64,000 nt of DNA from Erigeron canadensis (GCF_010389155.1 NC_057764.1:620001-684000), one strand, 5' to 3'; counted from the stretch's first letter, positions 35,690 through 48,250 are shown. The notes: a model not told the origin generated them from the sequence alone. Numbers and translations: made by a program.

Positions 35690-35977
35690 ATGATAACCCA
35701 GATAGCCACCGGTTTGAGCGTGTTAGCCGGAGCGGCTTTGTTAAAATCAGTAATGGATCAAAACCCGATGATGGGTTCAGGTTTCGGTCCAAGGTGTTCA
35801 AGTTGCAATGGAACGGGTCGGGTTAGCTGTCTTTGTAACAGGTGGTCGGATGGTGATCGTGGCTGTCGGACTTGTGCTGGCTCCGGTCGGATGGTTTGTA
35901 ATAGCTGTGGTGGGTCGGGTACCGGTACCCCACTCCCGGCTCGGATCTCGGTTCGTCCTCCAAACCAACCATATTAA
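35690..35977 (+). CDS. Small DnaJ-type cysteine-rich zinc-finger-like protein, single exon
   Basis: Predicted 95-residue protein with a DnaJ cysteine-rich (CxxCxGxG) region but no J domain. Residues 1-22 are mildly hydrophobic (MITQIATGLSVLAGAALLKS), perhaps a membrane or targeting segment. C36-SS-C39-N-G-T-G, C47-L-C49, C59-RT-C62-A-G-S-G and C70-NS-C73-G-G-S-G form the metal-binding repeats, followed by a short Pro-rich tail ending PPNQPY. Plant relatives include plastid folding factors such as BSD2 and LQY1, but this one is shorter and I do not assign it to them. The reading frame is GC-richer than its A+T-rich flanks, and the ATG follows an A-rich leader (CAAAGATG). A longer overlapping frame (35464-35826) is a shadow. 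Confidence 0.85.
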   Translation: MITQIATGLSVLAGAALLKSVMDQNPMMGSGFGPRCSSCNGTGRVSCLCNRWSDGDRGCRTCAGSGRMVCNSCGGSGTGTPLPARISVRPPNQPY

Positions 35978-36359
35978 CGGCTTTTTATTTTATTATTATT
36001 ATCATTGTAATCATAACATATGTAATAACAGTATATATATGTTGAGATGAGTATATTTTTTTAGTTCAAAAGAAGATGTATAATTTTAATACTTTTGTTT
36101 TTTGATAAATAATATCCCCTTATATAATTGGTGAAACCATTGATGTTTTTATATTCATTTGTTACACTTGGTATGTATATATGTACTTAATAAATGCATA
36201 CGTACATATACTTGTTACTTGACTTATTATTGGTTGTTTAGTTAATCTTTTATTATTATGGGTAAATATATGTACTTTGTTTAGATTAAGGAATGAATGA
36301 CTTGCGTAAAACAACACACCTATATGACTGTTTGAGGTAAAATGGGTTAGGTCTATAAC

Positions 36360-38285
36360 ATAACAAACAAACTCTTATTGTGACTTACTTCATTAAGGGG
36401 TATTTTCTCATTAAGTCGAAATTAAACACCACCTTAGAGGTGCATATTTGTGTTAATTGGGCGTGCGTCGGTTGTACATGTAAGGTGTCAAGTTCATATT
36501 TTGAGTATTTTAACTGTTGGTGTTTATGTTGCTTATGTATTTATGTTCTAAGATGTAGACTAGTTTATCTTGCCTTGTGCAAATGAAGTAATTATAACTC
36601 GATTTCTTAGTTTTTGTAATGTAGTTCCTGTGTGAAGTTATTGATTATGCTTATTAAGCCTGGTGGACACCGATAAGCACATGTTTGCGTTAATCATCTC
36701 TTTGTTGTTATCGTTGTTGGTTTCAGGCCCCAAGATTAAACACTCTCTCACACACACTCACCTATATATGTATGTATGAATTTGCAGAAGGTATATGAAA
36801 GCTTCTTAAAAAACTTTACTGTAATAAACTAATAATAGTCAATGGGTAGTATGTTCAATAAACAAAATTTCTATAAATAGGCTACAGAGAAGAAAACATG
36901 AGAAATTAAAAAAACTAAAATTTTTTGAATTCTCCTAAAGAAATCGTAAACATGGCTCACTCTTTTGTCTAAGGTGCACTCCAAAATACTCGGTCAACTT
37001 ATACCAAGTCTTCAACAACTCACGTACACAACATAGGCTAAGTGACCCATTTAGCCCTGATTCAGATCTGCAACCAGCTGACCATTTGACAACCGCATGA
37101 CCCGCTACCCATGAATATATCCGATTAACCCAAGTCATGTGTAAGCATATGCTGAAAGTTTGGTTCCTTCCGTTGTTGAGGCTTGACTAAGAAAAAAATG
37201 AACATGGCTACGACTAGGACTTGAACATACATGCCTAATTGTATGTTGAATAGCATCATTTGTTACGATGTTTAGTCTGTGACCCTCTTGGAGTAGAAGC
37301 CGCCATCATTGAGAACTCGTAATATATTATTTTATCTTTTTGAAAACAATGTGTTTTTGTTTTAGTCTATGTTCATAATGGAGTAAGATCATGATGGGCA
37401 ACAATATGCAAATGAGTTATAGATACTTCATCTGTACTATGGAAATGTAACATTCGATAACATGCCGCTGACCTTAGTATGCACGCATATGGTTTTCTGT
37501 TGTTGTCTCTGGTGAAAACTGACTCACATTGGCATGCTTACTTTTATGATTTTTCTGCCTTCATGAAATTGATATGCTAAGTGCATAAAAGGGCGGTTTT
37601 GGACATTTTCCTTATGTTTTCCCACTCTAATGCTCAGTTCCTTTGCTCTAATTGTTATGCTATGAGAATCTTGTTTATTAGATGGTTTGACATATGATAC
37701 TTCTGATCTTTTGGGCTAAAGCATGTGGGCATTTTTCAAGAGGCCAAGGTGATCTGTTGACGTATGATTAAGGTAACCAAATGTTAGATATTTTTTTCTT
37801 TTCCTTCCTATACATCCTGTCTTTAGTGTAGACATATCACTAATTTTTCAGTTTATATGACATGATTTAACTTTAAAAAATCTGATAATTCTTGGAAATA
37901 TAAGACCGAAATGCAAATACTGAAATGATAAGTATTTTTAATTATCAAGACTCCTGTTTGGAAAAAGGTTCACCTTTGAACTAGGTTTTCATCACCCATC
38001 TTACAAATAGACCGTTTTCATGAAGCTAAACTTTTTTTTGGAAAGGCAGTGAACTTACACACCATTAATCTCCATGGAAAAAACCCCACAAGAACTAGCC
38101 AGGATTTGAACCCCGGTCTGTGGGTAAAACCCCCCCATGCCTCCATACTACGGAGTAGTATTTACCAGTTTATATATAAAGCTAATTATTGAGTATTTTG
38201 GAGTACATTACCAAGCTGCTGCTTAAAAGTTGTTTTTTTGTTTTTCAATTTTAGACTTTTCTTTTCTTAAAATGTGCATGTGTCA
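36360..38285. repeat. Segmental tandem duplication, copy 1 (~1.9 kb)
   Basis: Matches 38325-40125 in the same order along its length. Examples are TTTGAGTATTTTAACT, CTTGTGCAAATGAAGTA, GGCCCCAAGATTAAACACTC, ATTTAGCCCT, AGATCTGCAACCAGCTGACC, CTTTTGGGCTAAAGCATGTG and ATCAAGACTCCTGTTT. The period is about 1.96 kb and the copies differ by many substitutions and small indels. Copy 1 carries a SINE at 38030-38178 that copy 2 lacks. No conserved open frame. Confidence 0.88.
38030..38178 (-). mobile_element. SINE inserted in duplication copy 1, TSD AAGCTAA
   Basis: About 149 bp. Read on minus it contains a B-box-like GGTTCAAATCC, a possible A box (TAGTATGGAGG) and an A-rich 3' tail (CCAAAAAAAAG). AAGCTAA flanks it at 38023-38029 and 38179-38185. 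Copy 2 has the empty site (CATGAAGCTAATCAGTGAG near 40007-40025), which fixes the insertion boundaries. Confidence 0.8.
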
Positions 38286-38324
38286 TGTTTTGAGTTAAAA
38301 GAAGTATTATCCTTATTCGCTAAA

Positions 38325-40125
38325 ATACAACAAAGACCACTCTTATTTTGACTTGCTACATTTAAGACATTTTCTCATTAATTCAACTAAGTCGAAATTA
38401 GACACCTCACACCACCTTAGAAGTGCATATTAGGTATATATCTTGTGTGAATTTGGCATGCTTTGGCTGGACATTTAAGGTGTCAAGACTATATTTTGAG
38501 TATTTTAACTATTGGTGTCTATGTTGCAGATGTATTTATATTCTAAGATGTAGACTAATTTATTTGCCTTGTGCAAATGAAGTATATATAACTCAATTTC
38601 TATGTTCAAGTAATTCCTGTGTGAAGTTATTGATTATGGTTATTAAGCCTGATGGACACCTTTAAGCACATGTTTCAGTTAATCATCGATTTGTCGACTC
38701 GTTGGTTTCAGGCCCCAAGATTAAACACTCACACACACACACTAAAACTCACCTATATATGTATGTATGAATTTGCAGAAGCTATATGAAAGCTTCCTGG
38801 AACAGTGGAACTTCACTGTTAAGTAAGGGTGCTATATTGAATACACTAAATGCCTATTAATAGGCTACAGAGTTGAAAAAAATGAGAAATAAAACAACTA
38901 AAGATTCTTGAATTCTCCTAAGAAATGGTAAACATGACTTAGTCTTATGTCTAAGGTGCACTCCAAAATACTCGATCAACTTACACCGACTCTTCAACAA
39001 CTCATGTACACAACATAGGCTAAATGACCCATTTAGCCCTCATCCAGATCTGCAACCAGCTGACCATTGACAAACTGCTAAGTGCTAACCCATGACCCGC
39101 GTGACCCATGAATATAGCCTATTAACTCAAGTCATGTGCAAGCATATGCTTAAAAGTTTGGTGCCTATCATTGTTGAGGCATGACTAAGAAAAAAAAAAG
39201 GAACATGGCTGCGACTAGGACATGCACATACATGCCTAATTGTATGGTGGACAGCGTCATTTGCTACAATGTTCACTCTATGACCCTCTTAGAGTAGGAG
39301 CCGCCATCTTTGAGAATTTGTGATATATAATATTACTTTATTGTCTTAACAAAAAAGTGAGTTTTTGTTTTAGTCTATGTTCATAATGGAGCGAGATCAT
39401 CATGGGCAATAGGGCAATTATATGCAATGAGTTAATTCACCTGTAATATAAAAATGTAACATTTGATCACAGGCCACTGCCTTATTAGTGTGCATTGTTG
39501 TTGTTTCTGTCTTTCTGGTATTTTTATGTTTTTTCTTCATTGATGAAATCGATATACTAAGTGCATAAAAGGGTGGTGGACATTTTATATATGTTTTTCC
39601 CACTCTAATGGTCAGTTCCGTTGCTTTAATTGTTGTGCTATGAGCGTCTTGTCTATAGATGGTATAGTGTCTCAGGTGGTTTGATATATGATACTTCTGA
39701 TCTCTTGGGCTAAAGCATGTGGACATTCTCCAAGATGCCAAGGTGTTCCGTTGACATATGATTAAGCTAACCAAAATTTAGGTATTTTTTCTTTCCTTTC
39801 TATATATCCTGTCTTTATTGTGGACTTATCTCTAGTTTTGCAGTTTATTTGACAGATTTTAACTTTAATAAATCTGATATATCTAGGAAATTTAAGATCC
39901 TTATAAAAATACTGAAACGATACGTCTTTTTAGTCATCAAGACTCCTGTTTAGAAAAACACCTCTGAACGAGGTCTTCCCTTTCCATTTTTATGAAGATT
40001 CCATTTCCATGAAGCTAATCAGTGAGAATATTGGAATTGGAGTATATTGCCAAGCTGCTGCTTTTCTTTCTTTTGTTTTTGTTTTTGTTTTTTTTTTTTC
40101 AATTTTAATTTTTCAAAATGTGTGC
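38325..40125. repeat. Segmental tandem duplication, copy 2 (~1.8 kb)
   Basis: Second copy of 36360-38285, without the SINE. A (CA)n-like stretch near 38728-38745 sits at the position of the CTCACACAC stretch in copy 1. The open frames 38423-38665 (plus) and 39418-39774 (minus) are not intact in copy 1, so they are not treated as genes. Confidence 0.88.
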
Positions 40126-42344
40126 ATTACAACAACCAAAAAAAAAATCTGCAAGTTTTACTCCACAGTTTTCTACTTGTATATGTACACATCTCACATC
40201 TGACAAGCCTGGCCGTGTACAAGTTCAACACCTTCGGAGGCCTACATGAGTTGAGCTGACTACATTCACAACCCTGATCCAAGTTTGACCCTCTAAACCT
40301 GGAACTTTGAAGGCCTTAAGCATTAAGCTTAGAAGCTCAACTAGACTGAGCCATATCAAGTACTTTATACTCCTTAACTGACTCTAACAGATAAGGTTTA
40401 ATCGTAATTGTGATAGAATGGTCTGCTCTTACCTTTTTTATACAGGCGGAGTCTATACGAGGCACGTCTACAAAGTTTTCAGAGAGGAGCTTCGATCGTT
40501 ATTTACATTGGAATGGTCAAGTTTAATTTATGGAAGCATCAAGCATATATAAGCCCGTATGAGTGGTAACAGGTCTAGCGATTATATGACTCCGTTGGAA
40601 TCACACCTTGACAAAGAATTCAATTCCAAGGTTCATGTTTTGAAGAACCAAACAAAATAAGAAGTGTGGCTATAGTCGTTCTTTTTCAACCCCCCATCTT
40701 CCAGTTTAAATACTGAACTTGGATATTTAAAAATATAAGAAATATGATTATAAAGGATAATAAGGACCAAGATGACCAACACAGCAATATCTACTGACAT
40801 ACAACAATATACTCCTAGACTAAGAATCGTAATGCACCATCGTGAAATATGAAGGGTTGCAATTTGTAGCGTTGCAGGTGAAGAGAAGATGCCTCCTGGA
40901 AAGCCACAAGTAGTTGAAGCCATGTTTGTTTGTTGAGTTTGTTTCTTATTTTCATTTATTATCGGGTATATCAATGGAAGTACATGGTTTTTTCTTTCAA
41001 GTCTAAAGATGGTATTGTTGCCATCCAAACATTGCAGAAGCTCAATTTCAATCTTGTTAATTTCAATCTTGTCACGTGATCTTCAAAGTTGTAGTATGTA
41101 GTTATACATTTTGGTATGTGGGATAACCTTTTTAGATTGGTAACAATCACACTGGAAAATTGGAAATAAATGTGTCTGACAAAACACTGAACATTTATCC
41201 AAAATTATCATATTGATATTTAATACCTTAAAATTGTATCTGCATTCTTTCATTTCCTTTCTTACACAGTTTCATCACCTGCGGCTAACATTTGGTATTG
41301 TGAGGTACCTGCGTATCTTAACTTACCGGTCTTATCTTTCTAGCGTGTCATTCAAGTTCATTATTCATCAAGCACTTGTTGAACGCTCATAGTTGCAGCG
41401 AATAACCAGGTTTGGATACATGGTAAATACTAAATAATTATGTTGAATTTGATTGCTTAATCTATTGCCATTGCCAAAACAATCAAATTTGAGAAGCAAT
41501 AAAGGACTGATGGTAAGGTGCTACTGATTAAGATGAAAATAATTAACTTATCATCTGAAAATCTTATCAAGATTTTTCAAGCTTCAAAAGTCACTAGCTT
41601 TATTAAGGTTTTGAAATTCATATTGAAATATAAGCTACAAGTCAAATTTTGTATCAAAAGGATAGCTAAAATACAAAAATCACATGATGAAGTATTGTAA
41701 GTTGGTTGTTAATTTATATATATTATTCTAACGAACATTGATGGGGAAATCAAAAGACTGATTAAATCCAAATCTTGATGTTGGACCTTTTGGGGCCAAA
41801 GTAATAAACTTAATGTGTTCATTTGAAGTAAACTGATGAGGCCTACCAAAATAATAACCAAAATGCCATGTTAAAACATGACTTAGAGATATGGCAACAA
41901 TCTTTATGGTTTGATATCATGTTTATGAGCATGATCAAGCCCATGTGCTTAGTGAATCTACTACCTCCCCTTTGCAATTATTTTTCTTTATGAGATATCT
42001 ATCAATATATATTTTCTTTATGATTATTATTTATTATTATAAAACATCATCTAACAATATTTTAGTTGCAATCATAAGAATTCTAATACTAGCAAAAATA
42101 AACTTCAAAACAAAGGAACTTAATTGCACATTAAACCTTGGCTTGGACACATACTTTTACATCGTCTTTTGTTGGTATGATGTTTGTCTCCGGAGTCACA
42201 ATCAACTTTAATTGTTAGAGATACCCAAGGCAAGTATATATAAGAGATACTCACGCTCAATCATTTATCCATAATACAATAAATACTTAAAAATTAATAT
42301 GTTAGTAATTTTCAGCCAAATATTCATTTTATTTATTTATTTAT
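40126..42344. other. Intergenic region, possible isolated exon near 40446
   Basis: At 40446-40526 an acceptor-like TTTTTTATACAG precedes AESIRGTSTKFSERSFDRYL-HWNGQV and a stop. I found no partner exons and do not recognise it. The 131-residue minus frame at 40633-41028 shows no domain. The rest is A+T-rich with no visible gene. Confidence 0.3.
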
Positions 42345-42660
42345 TTACCGATATAGCACGATACTTGTGCAATACGGTAATTTTGATATTGGAGACGGAT
42401 GGTAATGGTGGTGGAGATGTTAAATGGTGTAAGTAATTGATATAAAGATGTTTGACTCAAAAAGGATAATAAAGATATTTTATAGAGTAATATAAGGGAT
42501 TGATGATATAATTTAGTATTAAGAGTTGGTGGTGTTTTAATTCATTAAGGGTAGTTTGACAATTTTCATTTCTCATTTTTCTTAAGTTTCAACATGGAAC
42601 TATCATTTTTATATAGTATTATTTATACTATATTGTAAAGCAAATAGTCTTTTGTTTATA
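42345..42660 (-). mobile_element. Helitron-like element H3 (reverse orientation)
   Basis: Read on minus it ends CCGTATTGCACAAGTATCGTG followed by CTAT, a variant of the CTAG terminus. Its body shares the ATGTTGAAAC(T) and TAGTTCCATG blocks with the 23.4- and 47.2-kb copies. Boundaries are approximate. Confidence 0.5.
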
Positions 42661-42856
42661 ATTTTAAGTTTTAACATTTTATAAAACCAAGTTACATTAA
42701 TAACTTACACTACTCGCCGCCGCCACCACCACCAATCACCGCCGCTACCGGCTCGCGCCACCACCATCTGTCGTCGTCGCCACCTCCACCACCACCGCTA
42801 CCGCCGCACGCCACCACCACCAATACACCGCCGCATCGCGCGAGTACCGTTTTATA
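42661..42856 (+). mobile_element. Helitron-like element H4 (3' half, GC-rich)
   Basis: Contains a long (CCACCGCCG)-type stretch ending CCGCATCGCGCGAGTACCG, the family 3' block, but the terminal CTAG is lost. It lies head-to-head with H3. Confidence 0.45.
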
Positions 42857-43569
42857 AAAATATAAAATTATAGATTTACAATTTTTCAACTTCGATAATT
42901 AGAATATTTTTCATTTTTGAAAAGTTAATAACAAGCATGATAATTGCATATATCCATTCACCCACCCACACATATAATTATATAAAAAAATTCGTAATAA
43001 TCATATCATGATGTAATATAACATGTTCTTCTAATGATCAGTCACATTAATTAAGATTGTAACACTAGTACACTACCTTTATTATGAGAATAATAAATCA
43101 ATGTGGTTTAAGAAAAAAGATGTGCATGTTATCGTGTGGTATATATATAGCTTAGCAAGTAAATGCATTTCAAAACAATTCGTTTAATCGTCTGCCGTTC
43201 ACAAACATTGCTTAGAGATTAAATACTGGATTTCATTATTGTGAGATAAATATGTTCTCGAGGGTTCTTGGAAATGTGCACAAGTAAAGATCAAGCTATC
43301 TTCTACGTACCTTTACAAGTAGTTTCGATACTAATTAAAGAATCTTTATCATACTGGTATTCGACAATTTATGAGTTTTAGTCTCGTTATTAACATGAAT
43401 TGGAAATATATTTGTAACTTTAAAGAGCTAATTATACACCATTAATTTAGTATATACGGAGAATTATTAAAGTGTTTTTAAATTTACTAATAAAGTCGAA
43501 GGTATTATAACTATTTATTAAAATTATCCTTAAACTTTTGGACGTTTGATTTTAATTCAAGGAACAAGA
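42857..43569. other. A+T-rich intergenic spacer
   Basis: I see no gene, RNA or clear repeat in this stretch. Confidence 0.5.
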
Positions 43570-43582
43570 TCCACAACTTTAC

Positions 43583-43877
43583 GTACTTCTCATTATAACC
43601 CAGTGGTTGAGCACCAGCTTTACATGCTGGAGGTCCCGAGTTTGAAACATGAGAAATACATTTAAAAGGAATTTCATGTAAAGTCCTCCAGTGAAGCAAG
43701 TTTGAGTCTTGTAGAGGGGACATGGTTTTACCCCAATTAGTTGTCGTGCCTTCGGGCGGTTTAGTTGGGGGTTTCTACTAGGTATTGAGGGTGAGGGACT
43801 CTCTAGCAGACCTAGTTAAGACACCGTAAGCTAGATCCCCTGTTGCGGACAAATAATCCATACCTTCAAAAAAAAGT
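43583..43877 (+). mobile_element. tRNA-derived SINE, TSD of 13 bp
   Basis: 295 bp. A-box-like TAACCCAGTGG and B-box-like GAGTTTGAAAC near the left end are RNA polymerase III promoter elements. The body includes GTGCCTTCGGGCGG, and the 3' end is an A-rich tail. TCCACAACTTTAC occurs at 43570-43582 and again at 43878-43890, a perfect 13-bp target duplication, so both boundaries are firm. Confidence 0.88.
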
Positions 43878-44239
43878 TCCACAACTTTACAACTAAAGTT
43901 AAACTTAACTTTAAAAGATCCCATGCTATGATGAATTACATTACCATATATATATATATATATTGAAGTGAATATGTAGTTGTTATGTACCTAAATTTAG
44001 GTATAAAACCCTCACATATTAACTTTTTTTTAATATTTATTGTATAATGAATAAATGATTTAGCTCACATGTTTTTGTGGATTAAAATAATAAGATGCAA
44101 GAGATTCTATACCTTAACTTAAGTACGTTATACTTTATTCGCTAAGAAAGCCTATGCTGAGCGAAAACTCCAATGATTACGTTTTCCAGGGTTCTTCCAT
44201 AACATAAAGTCATCAAAATACAACCACGTATTTTCATTT

Positions 44240-44274
<35 letters not shown>
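44240..44274. repeat. Compound (CA)n(TA)n microsatellite
   Basis: About eight CA units run directly into about nine TA units. Confidence 0.95.
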
Positions 44275-44607
44275 GGACTAAAACAGTATTTTATACAAGC
44301 TAAAGATGAAAACGGTAATTTTTGACCCACGACTAGGACCAAATTTGTAATTTACTTTTTTTTTTATTATTATTATCAGTCATATGACTACTCATTACGT
44401 GACTAGCATTTGATTAGTATTTTAATCTTTCACTTGCCACAAAGACTAAAAATGTAATTAGCGTTTCTGAAAATAGCTTTTTTTTATAGGGCTACTTATA
44501 ATAATAAATACAAATCCATATAAACATTATTTACATCAAGGGTTATAGATATATAGATAGGATGAATATATACTTGATGAAGATTGAAGATATGATAGAT
44601 ATAAATA

Positions 44608-44830
44608 AGAGTTAATTACACTTTTGGTCCATCTAGTAAGAAAAAGATTAAAATATATATTATATGCATGACACGTAAGTGACGTGACCTCATGTTTAAC
44701 GGTTAATAGTGATTTGATCAAAAGCGTTAATGGGATAAACTTATTTGAATTAAGCTGGCAAATTATGAAACATAAGAATGAAAACACTAATTTTTGACCT
44801 AGAACAGGGACAAAAACTGTAATTTACTTT
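44608..44830. mobile_element. MITE-like element with GGTCC..AATTAC ends
   Basis: The left end AGTTAATTACACTTTTGGTC is imperfectly inverted at the right end (GGGACAAAAACTGTAATTTAC). A related right-end motif lies at about 44308-44356. Target duplications are not resolved. Confidence 0.45.
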
Positions 44831-45799
44831 GATGAAAATAGTCAAATCAAAAACCTAATATTTAAAGGAAAAATAGATGGCCAGGAATTTGATTATACTT
44901 TGGCATGAGAAATGATTCTAATGTTGAAAGAAAAAGTCAAAACCAATATAAAGAAGAAGAAGAGGTCAACCTACCGATTGCTTGACTAGATCTTGTCTAC
45001 TTTTTCGGATATACCCATTACCCAACATTTTCATTAACCTTATTCCTTTTGCATTTCATTTCATTTAGTTTTAACAAAAATAATAACAAATCAATATAAT
45101 CTATGTGTCTAAAAGCCTTAAAAACTTTCACACGTAAATTCGGGTTTTTTTTATAAAATTTTATTTCTTGATTTATCTAAATGTTTTAGGTTGATTTTTA
45201 TGTACATTTTAATCCCAATTTGAATATTATTATCACTTTAAGAGTGACATCAAAATATCCTAACATAATCCTATCCTACTTACATATATACTTCCGTATG
45301 AAAGAATTAATGAAATTATTTTAAAGCAATATAAACGTTGGTCTTTTGTAAATTATGGCTAATAATATTGTATAAAATGAAAATTTAACCACTACTATCT
45401 TGGCTAACGAGTGATAACTTTTCAACCGTTCTTCGTGTTTATTTTAATGAATTGCAGTTCTAAAAAAAAACTGCGGAACGATGTCACAAATTTCTAGCAG
45501 GTTGTTTAAAAATTAAAATTTACAAAATTTTGGTCACAATGGTGAAGTAGCGCGCACGACCGTTCCGTCCAAGTTAATTTACATGTTAATTATAAGAATA
45601 GGTTAATTTGTGTAGTGATGAAAAATATATGTTTGTTTAAAATTTAAATGATGATGCATGACAATAATAAAATATAAATGTATGTGTGGGAGCTCGGTTC
45701 CGCACAAATTTCTTGTAACTTCTATGAAAATTTAATGTCATAACTACAAATAACAAATAATTAATGTAGTTCAATGGAATTAAATAGAATCGTACGTTT

Positions 45800-46672
45800 A
45801 CTAACTATATACTAATATACTAAAACATGATTGAATAGGTTCTAACGTGATACGTGCCATAATTAGGGTAATTTTAAAACGACACATAAGACAATTTTTA
45901 TTGCCACATGGCATATTGGTCCCACCAATTATATCCTTTTGAAATCACAATTACGTATAGATTAATTATTAAAATAAATTTATGGATATCTAAAACAAAA
46001 TATATTGCTACGAATTGAATGTTTGAACTTTTAAGATACCATATCAATATAAAATACCAATTACGAGCATAGTGTCCGCGCGTTGCAACGGCTAGAAGGC
46101 GAGAAAAATATAAAAGGAAGACGGTAGTGGAGATCGAGGGCGGTGGTGGAGAAGGAGGGCGGCGACGGAGGGTGATAGAAGGTCGAGGAGAGCGTGTAAT
46201 GATTAGAAAGAAGGTAGGGGTGTAAGGAATTTAACTAAATAAAAAGTATAGAAATTTAATTTAAATTATATTACTTCATATACGAATGCTACTTTCCTGA
46301 AGAAATTCAAAGATGGATAAAAAAAAGTTTAATATGTTATTCTTTTTAACTACTATATTTTTATCTAAACAAGTTAACTATCATTCCGTAAGTTTTCATA
46401 TTATAATAACCATTTCAATTTTTCAATTTTCGTTTTCTAACGGTCAGGGCAAAATTAGGGAATACTATCATGTAAGGAATTCACTCTTGTTTAAGAGATA
46501 GATATAAATTTACTAAAAATTTGTATATGTTAATGTAAAAAAAAAATTTATTTCAATATTTATATTTTTTTTATCTCTAACAAACTTTCTTAATTGATAG
46601 CAGTATAAAAGATTAAATATTTTAATAATATGCTATAACAAACCGTGTATCACACACGGGTCTTCAAACTAA
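45800..46672 (+). mobile_element. Composite Helitron-like element
   Basis: The left side CTATATACTAATATACTAAAA resembles plant Helitron 5' ends. The right side has CCGTGTATCACACACGG (hairpin), then GTCTTCAAA and CTAA before T, a CTRR-type 3' end at about 46671. A reversed GC-rich block (46066-46200, with TGTCCGCGCGTTGC and GGCGGTGGTGGAG) suggests another member nested inside. No Rep/helicase frame. Confidence 0.5.
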
Positions 46673-47220
46673 TAATCTATATATCATAACTACAAATAAC
46701 AAATAAATAAGTAGATTTCAACTTTTAGTTAAACATCGAACATCCAAAATTTTAAATACAAGGAATAATCGACACATGATCACAATGAAATATTAGGACT
46801 TAATTATTAATGGGTTTAAATGTTTAATGACTCGTTAATAAAGCTTTTGATCTTTAAGAGATTTTTAATCGGAATTCGGTATTTGGTAAATGTGTTGTTG
46901 AGGTTAGATGCCGGCCTCCAATCACAATGTTGATTCTCTATACTGTATATGCTTTTTATAACAACAATTTAATATTCACTTCTTTCTTTATATAAATTTA
47001 AAGACTATAAACTTTTGATGTATCAAATGAAAAGAGTAGTTTAAGAAAGCAACCCAATAAATATTTTCAAAGATATTATGTTTGTTACATTTTGATGTTT
47101 TTTTGAAAACGAGAGATGAAAAGATTTTTCAAGATACAAAGATTTGTAGTGATCGACAAAGTATTTTTAAATGTGGAAGGCTATTGATTTCTTATGGTAT
47201 ATGTATGTAGATTATATATA

Positions 47221-47528
47221 CTAGCATTGTACCCGCGCGATGCGGCGGTGGTCGTGACAACGACGGTGTGGTGGTGGAGGCGATTGTTGGTGATGAATGC
47301 GACGTCGAGTGTCGTAGATAATTCATATAAAAGTAATTAATTTAAAAGGTTAATTGAGATATTTTAGAAAATAAAGGATTGATAGTGTAATTTAATTATT
47401 AATGTTAAGAGAATAGTGTATGTGAAAATATTTTAAAGGGTTGTAGGTGAAAATATTACATGGGAGGGCATTTTAGACATTTCTCCCCATGTAACTTTCA
47501 ACATTGGGGATATTTTCTCTAATATAGA
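47221..47528 (-). mobile_element. Non-autonomous Helitron-like element, intact termini
   Basis: 308 bp. Read on minus it starts TCTATATTAGAG and ends CCGCCGCATCGCGCGGGTAC, AATG, CTAG followed by T. Insertion between A and T and the absence of target duplication fit Helitrons. It shares blocks with H2: ATGTTGAAAGTTACA, AAATGTCTAAAAT and AAAATATCTCAATTAAC. Confidence 0.75.
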
Positions 47529-47859
47529 ATGTAAATAAAGGAGTTATTAGTTGGGAGACCGGATTAGATACCGGATTGGAATTGTTTTAATATAATTTAA
47601 TCTTCACATTTGTAACTTTAGCTACTCCGTAAGTGCAGAGTAATTTTGATGTGAATGATATATACTTTTAAAAAGAAACTAATAGTAATTTGAATTTTGT
47701 TGAAAATATATATTTTAAATAAGTCATGATTGATTGTTAAAATATACACATATAAATTCTTGTGAATAAAATAATGTTATATAAATTAAGCTAACTATAA
47801 ACTATATGGTTAATAATATACTTCGCAAGCTTATTCATGATTTAACTACTAATGATGTA

Positions 47860-48250
47860 CCATCGCTAACCCTGTGGATCCTACGGATTAGACAAACTAA
47901 TCTAAAGCCAAAACCTGAATAAAGGCTGGAGCCCAATATTAGTTGATAGGCTTCGACACCTACGGCCACGCCGTACTTGTACGATATAGAACGACCAGCC
48001 CGTACTTGTACCTTTGAATCAGAGTCCGTTTATAATAGCTGTCAAACGATAACGGCTATCCCTTAACGTTGCCGTTAGGCTCAACTTCTGGATCTTTCGT
48101 GGGAGGCCTATAAATACCTCCCTAGAGGATCCATCTAAACCCTAATGCACTCTACACACAAAAACACCCCAAAACTCACACTTGGTGGCGTGAAGATAAC
48201 TGGTTCTTCACACCATTGGAGAACCGTCAACAAGTCTAAAAATGATTATC
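47860..48250 (+). mobile_element. LTR promoter/leader fragment
   Basis: GC-balanced island in A+T-rich DNA with a strong TATA box (CTATAAATACC, 48109-48116), followed by a leader with TCTAAACCCTAATGCACTC, typical of an LTR U3-R junction. Duplicated phrase CCCGTACTTGTAC/CCGTACTTGTACG upstream. Ends not determined. Confidence 0.5.

Noticed and set aside
35464..35826. 120-residue frame overlapping the DnaJ-like gene
   Set aside because: Shadow frame: its start lies in the A-rich leader and it lacks the cysteine repeats; the 35690 frame explains the region.
40446..40526. Exon-like AESIRGTSTKFSERSFDRYL... with acceptor
   Set aside because: No partner exons and no family recognised.
40633..41028. 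131-residue minus-strand open frame
   Set aside because: No domain, signal or splice context recognised; composition like surrounding intergenic DNA.
43583..43660. Functional tRNA gene
   Set aside because: A and B boxes are present but the acceptor and anticodon stems do not form; the TSD shows a SINE.
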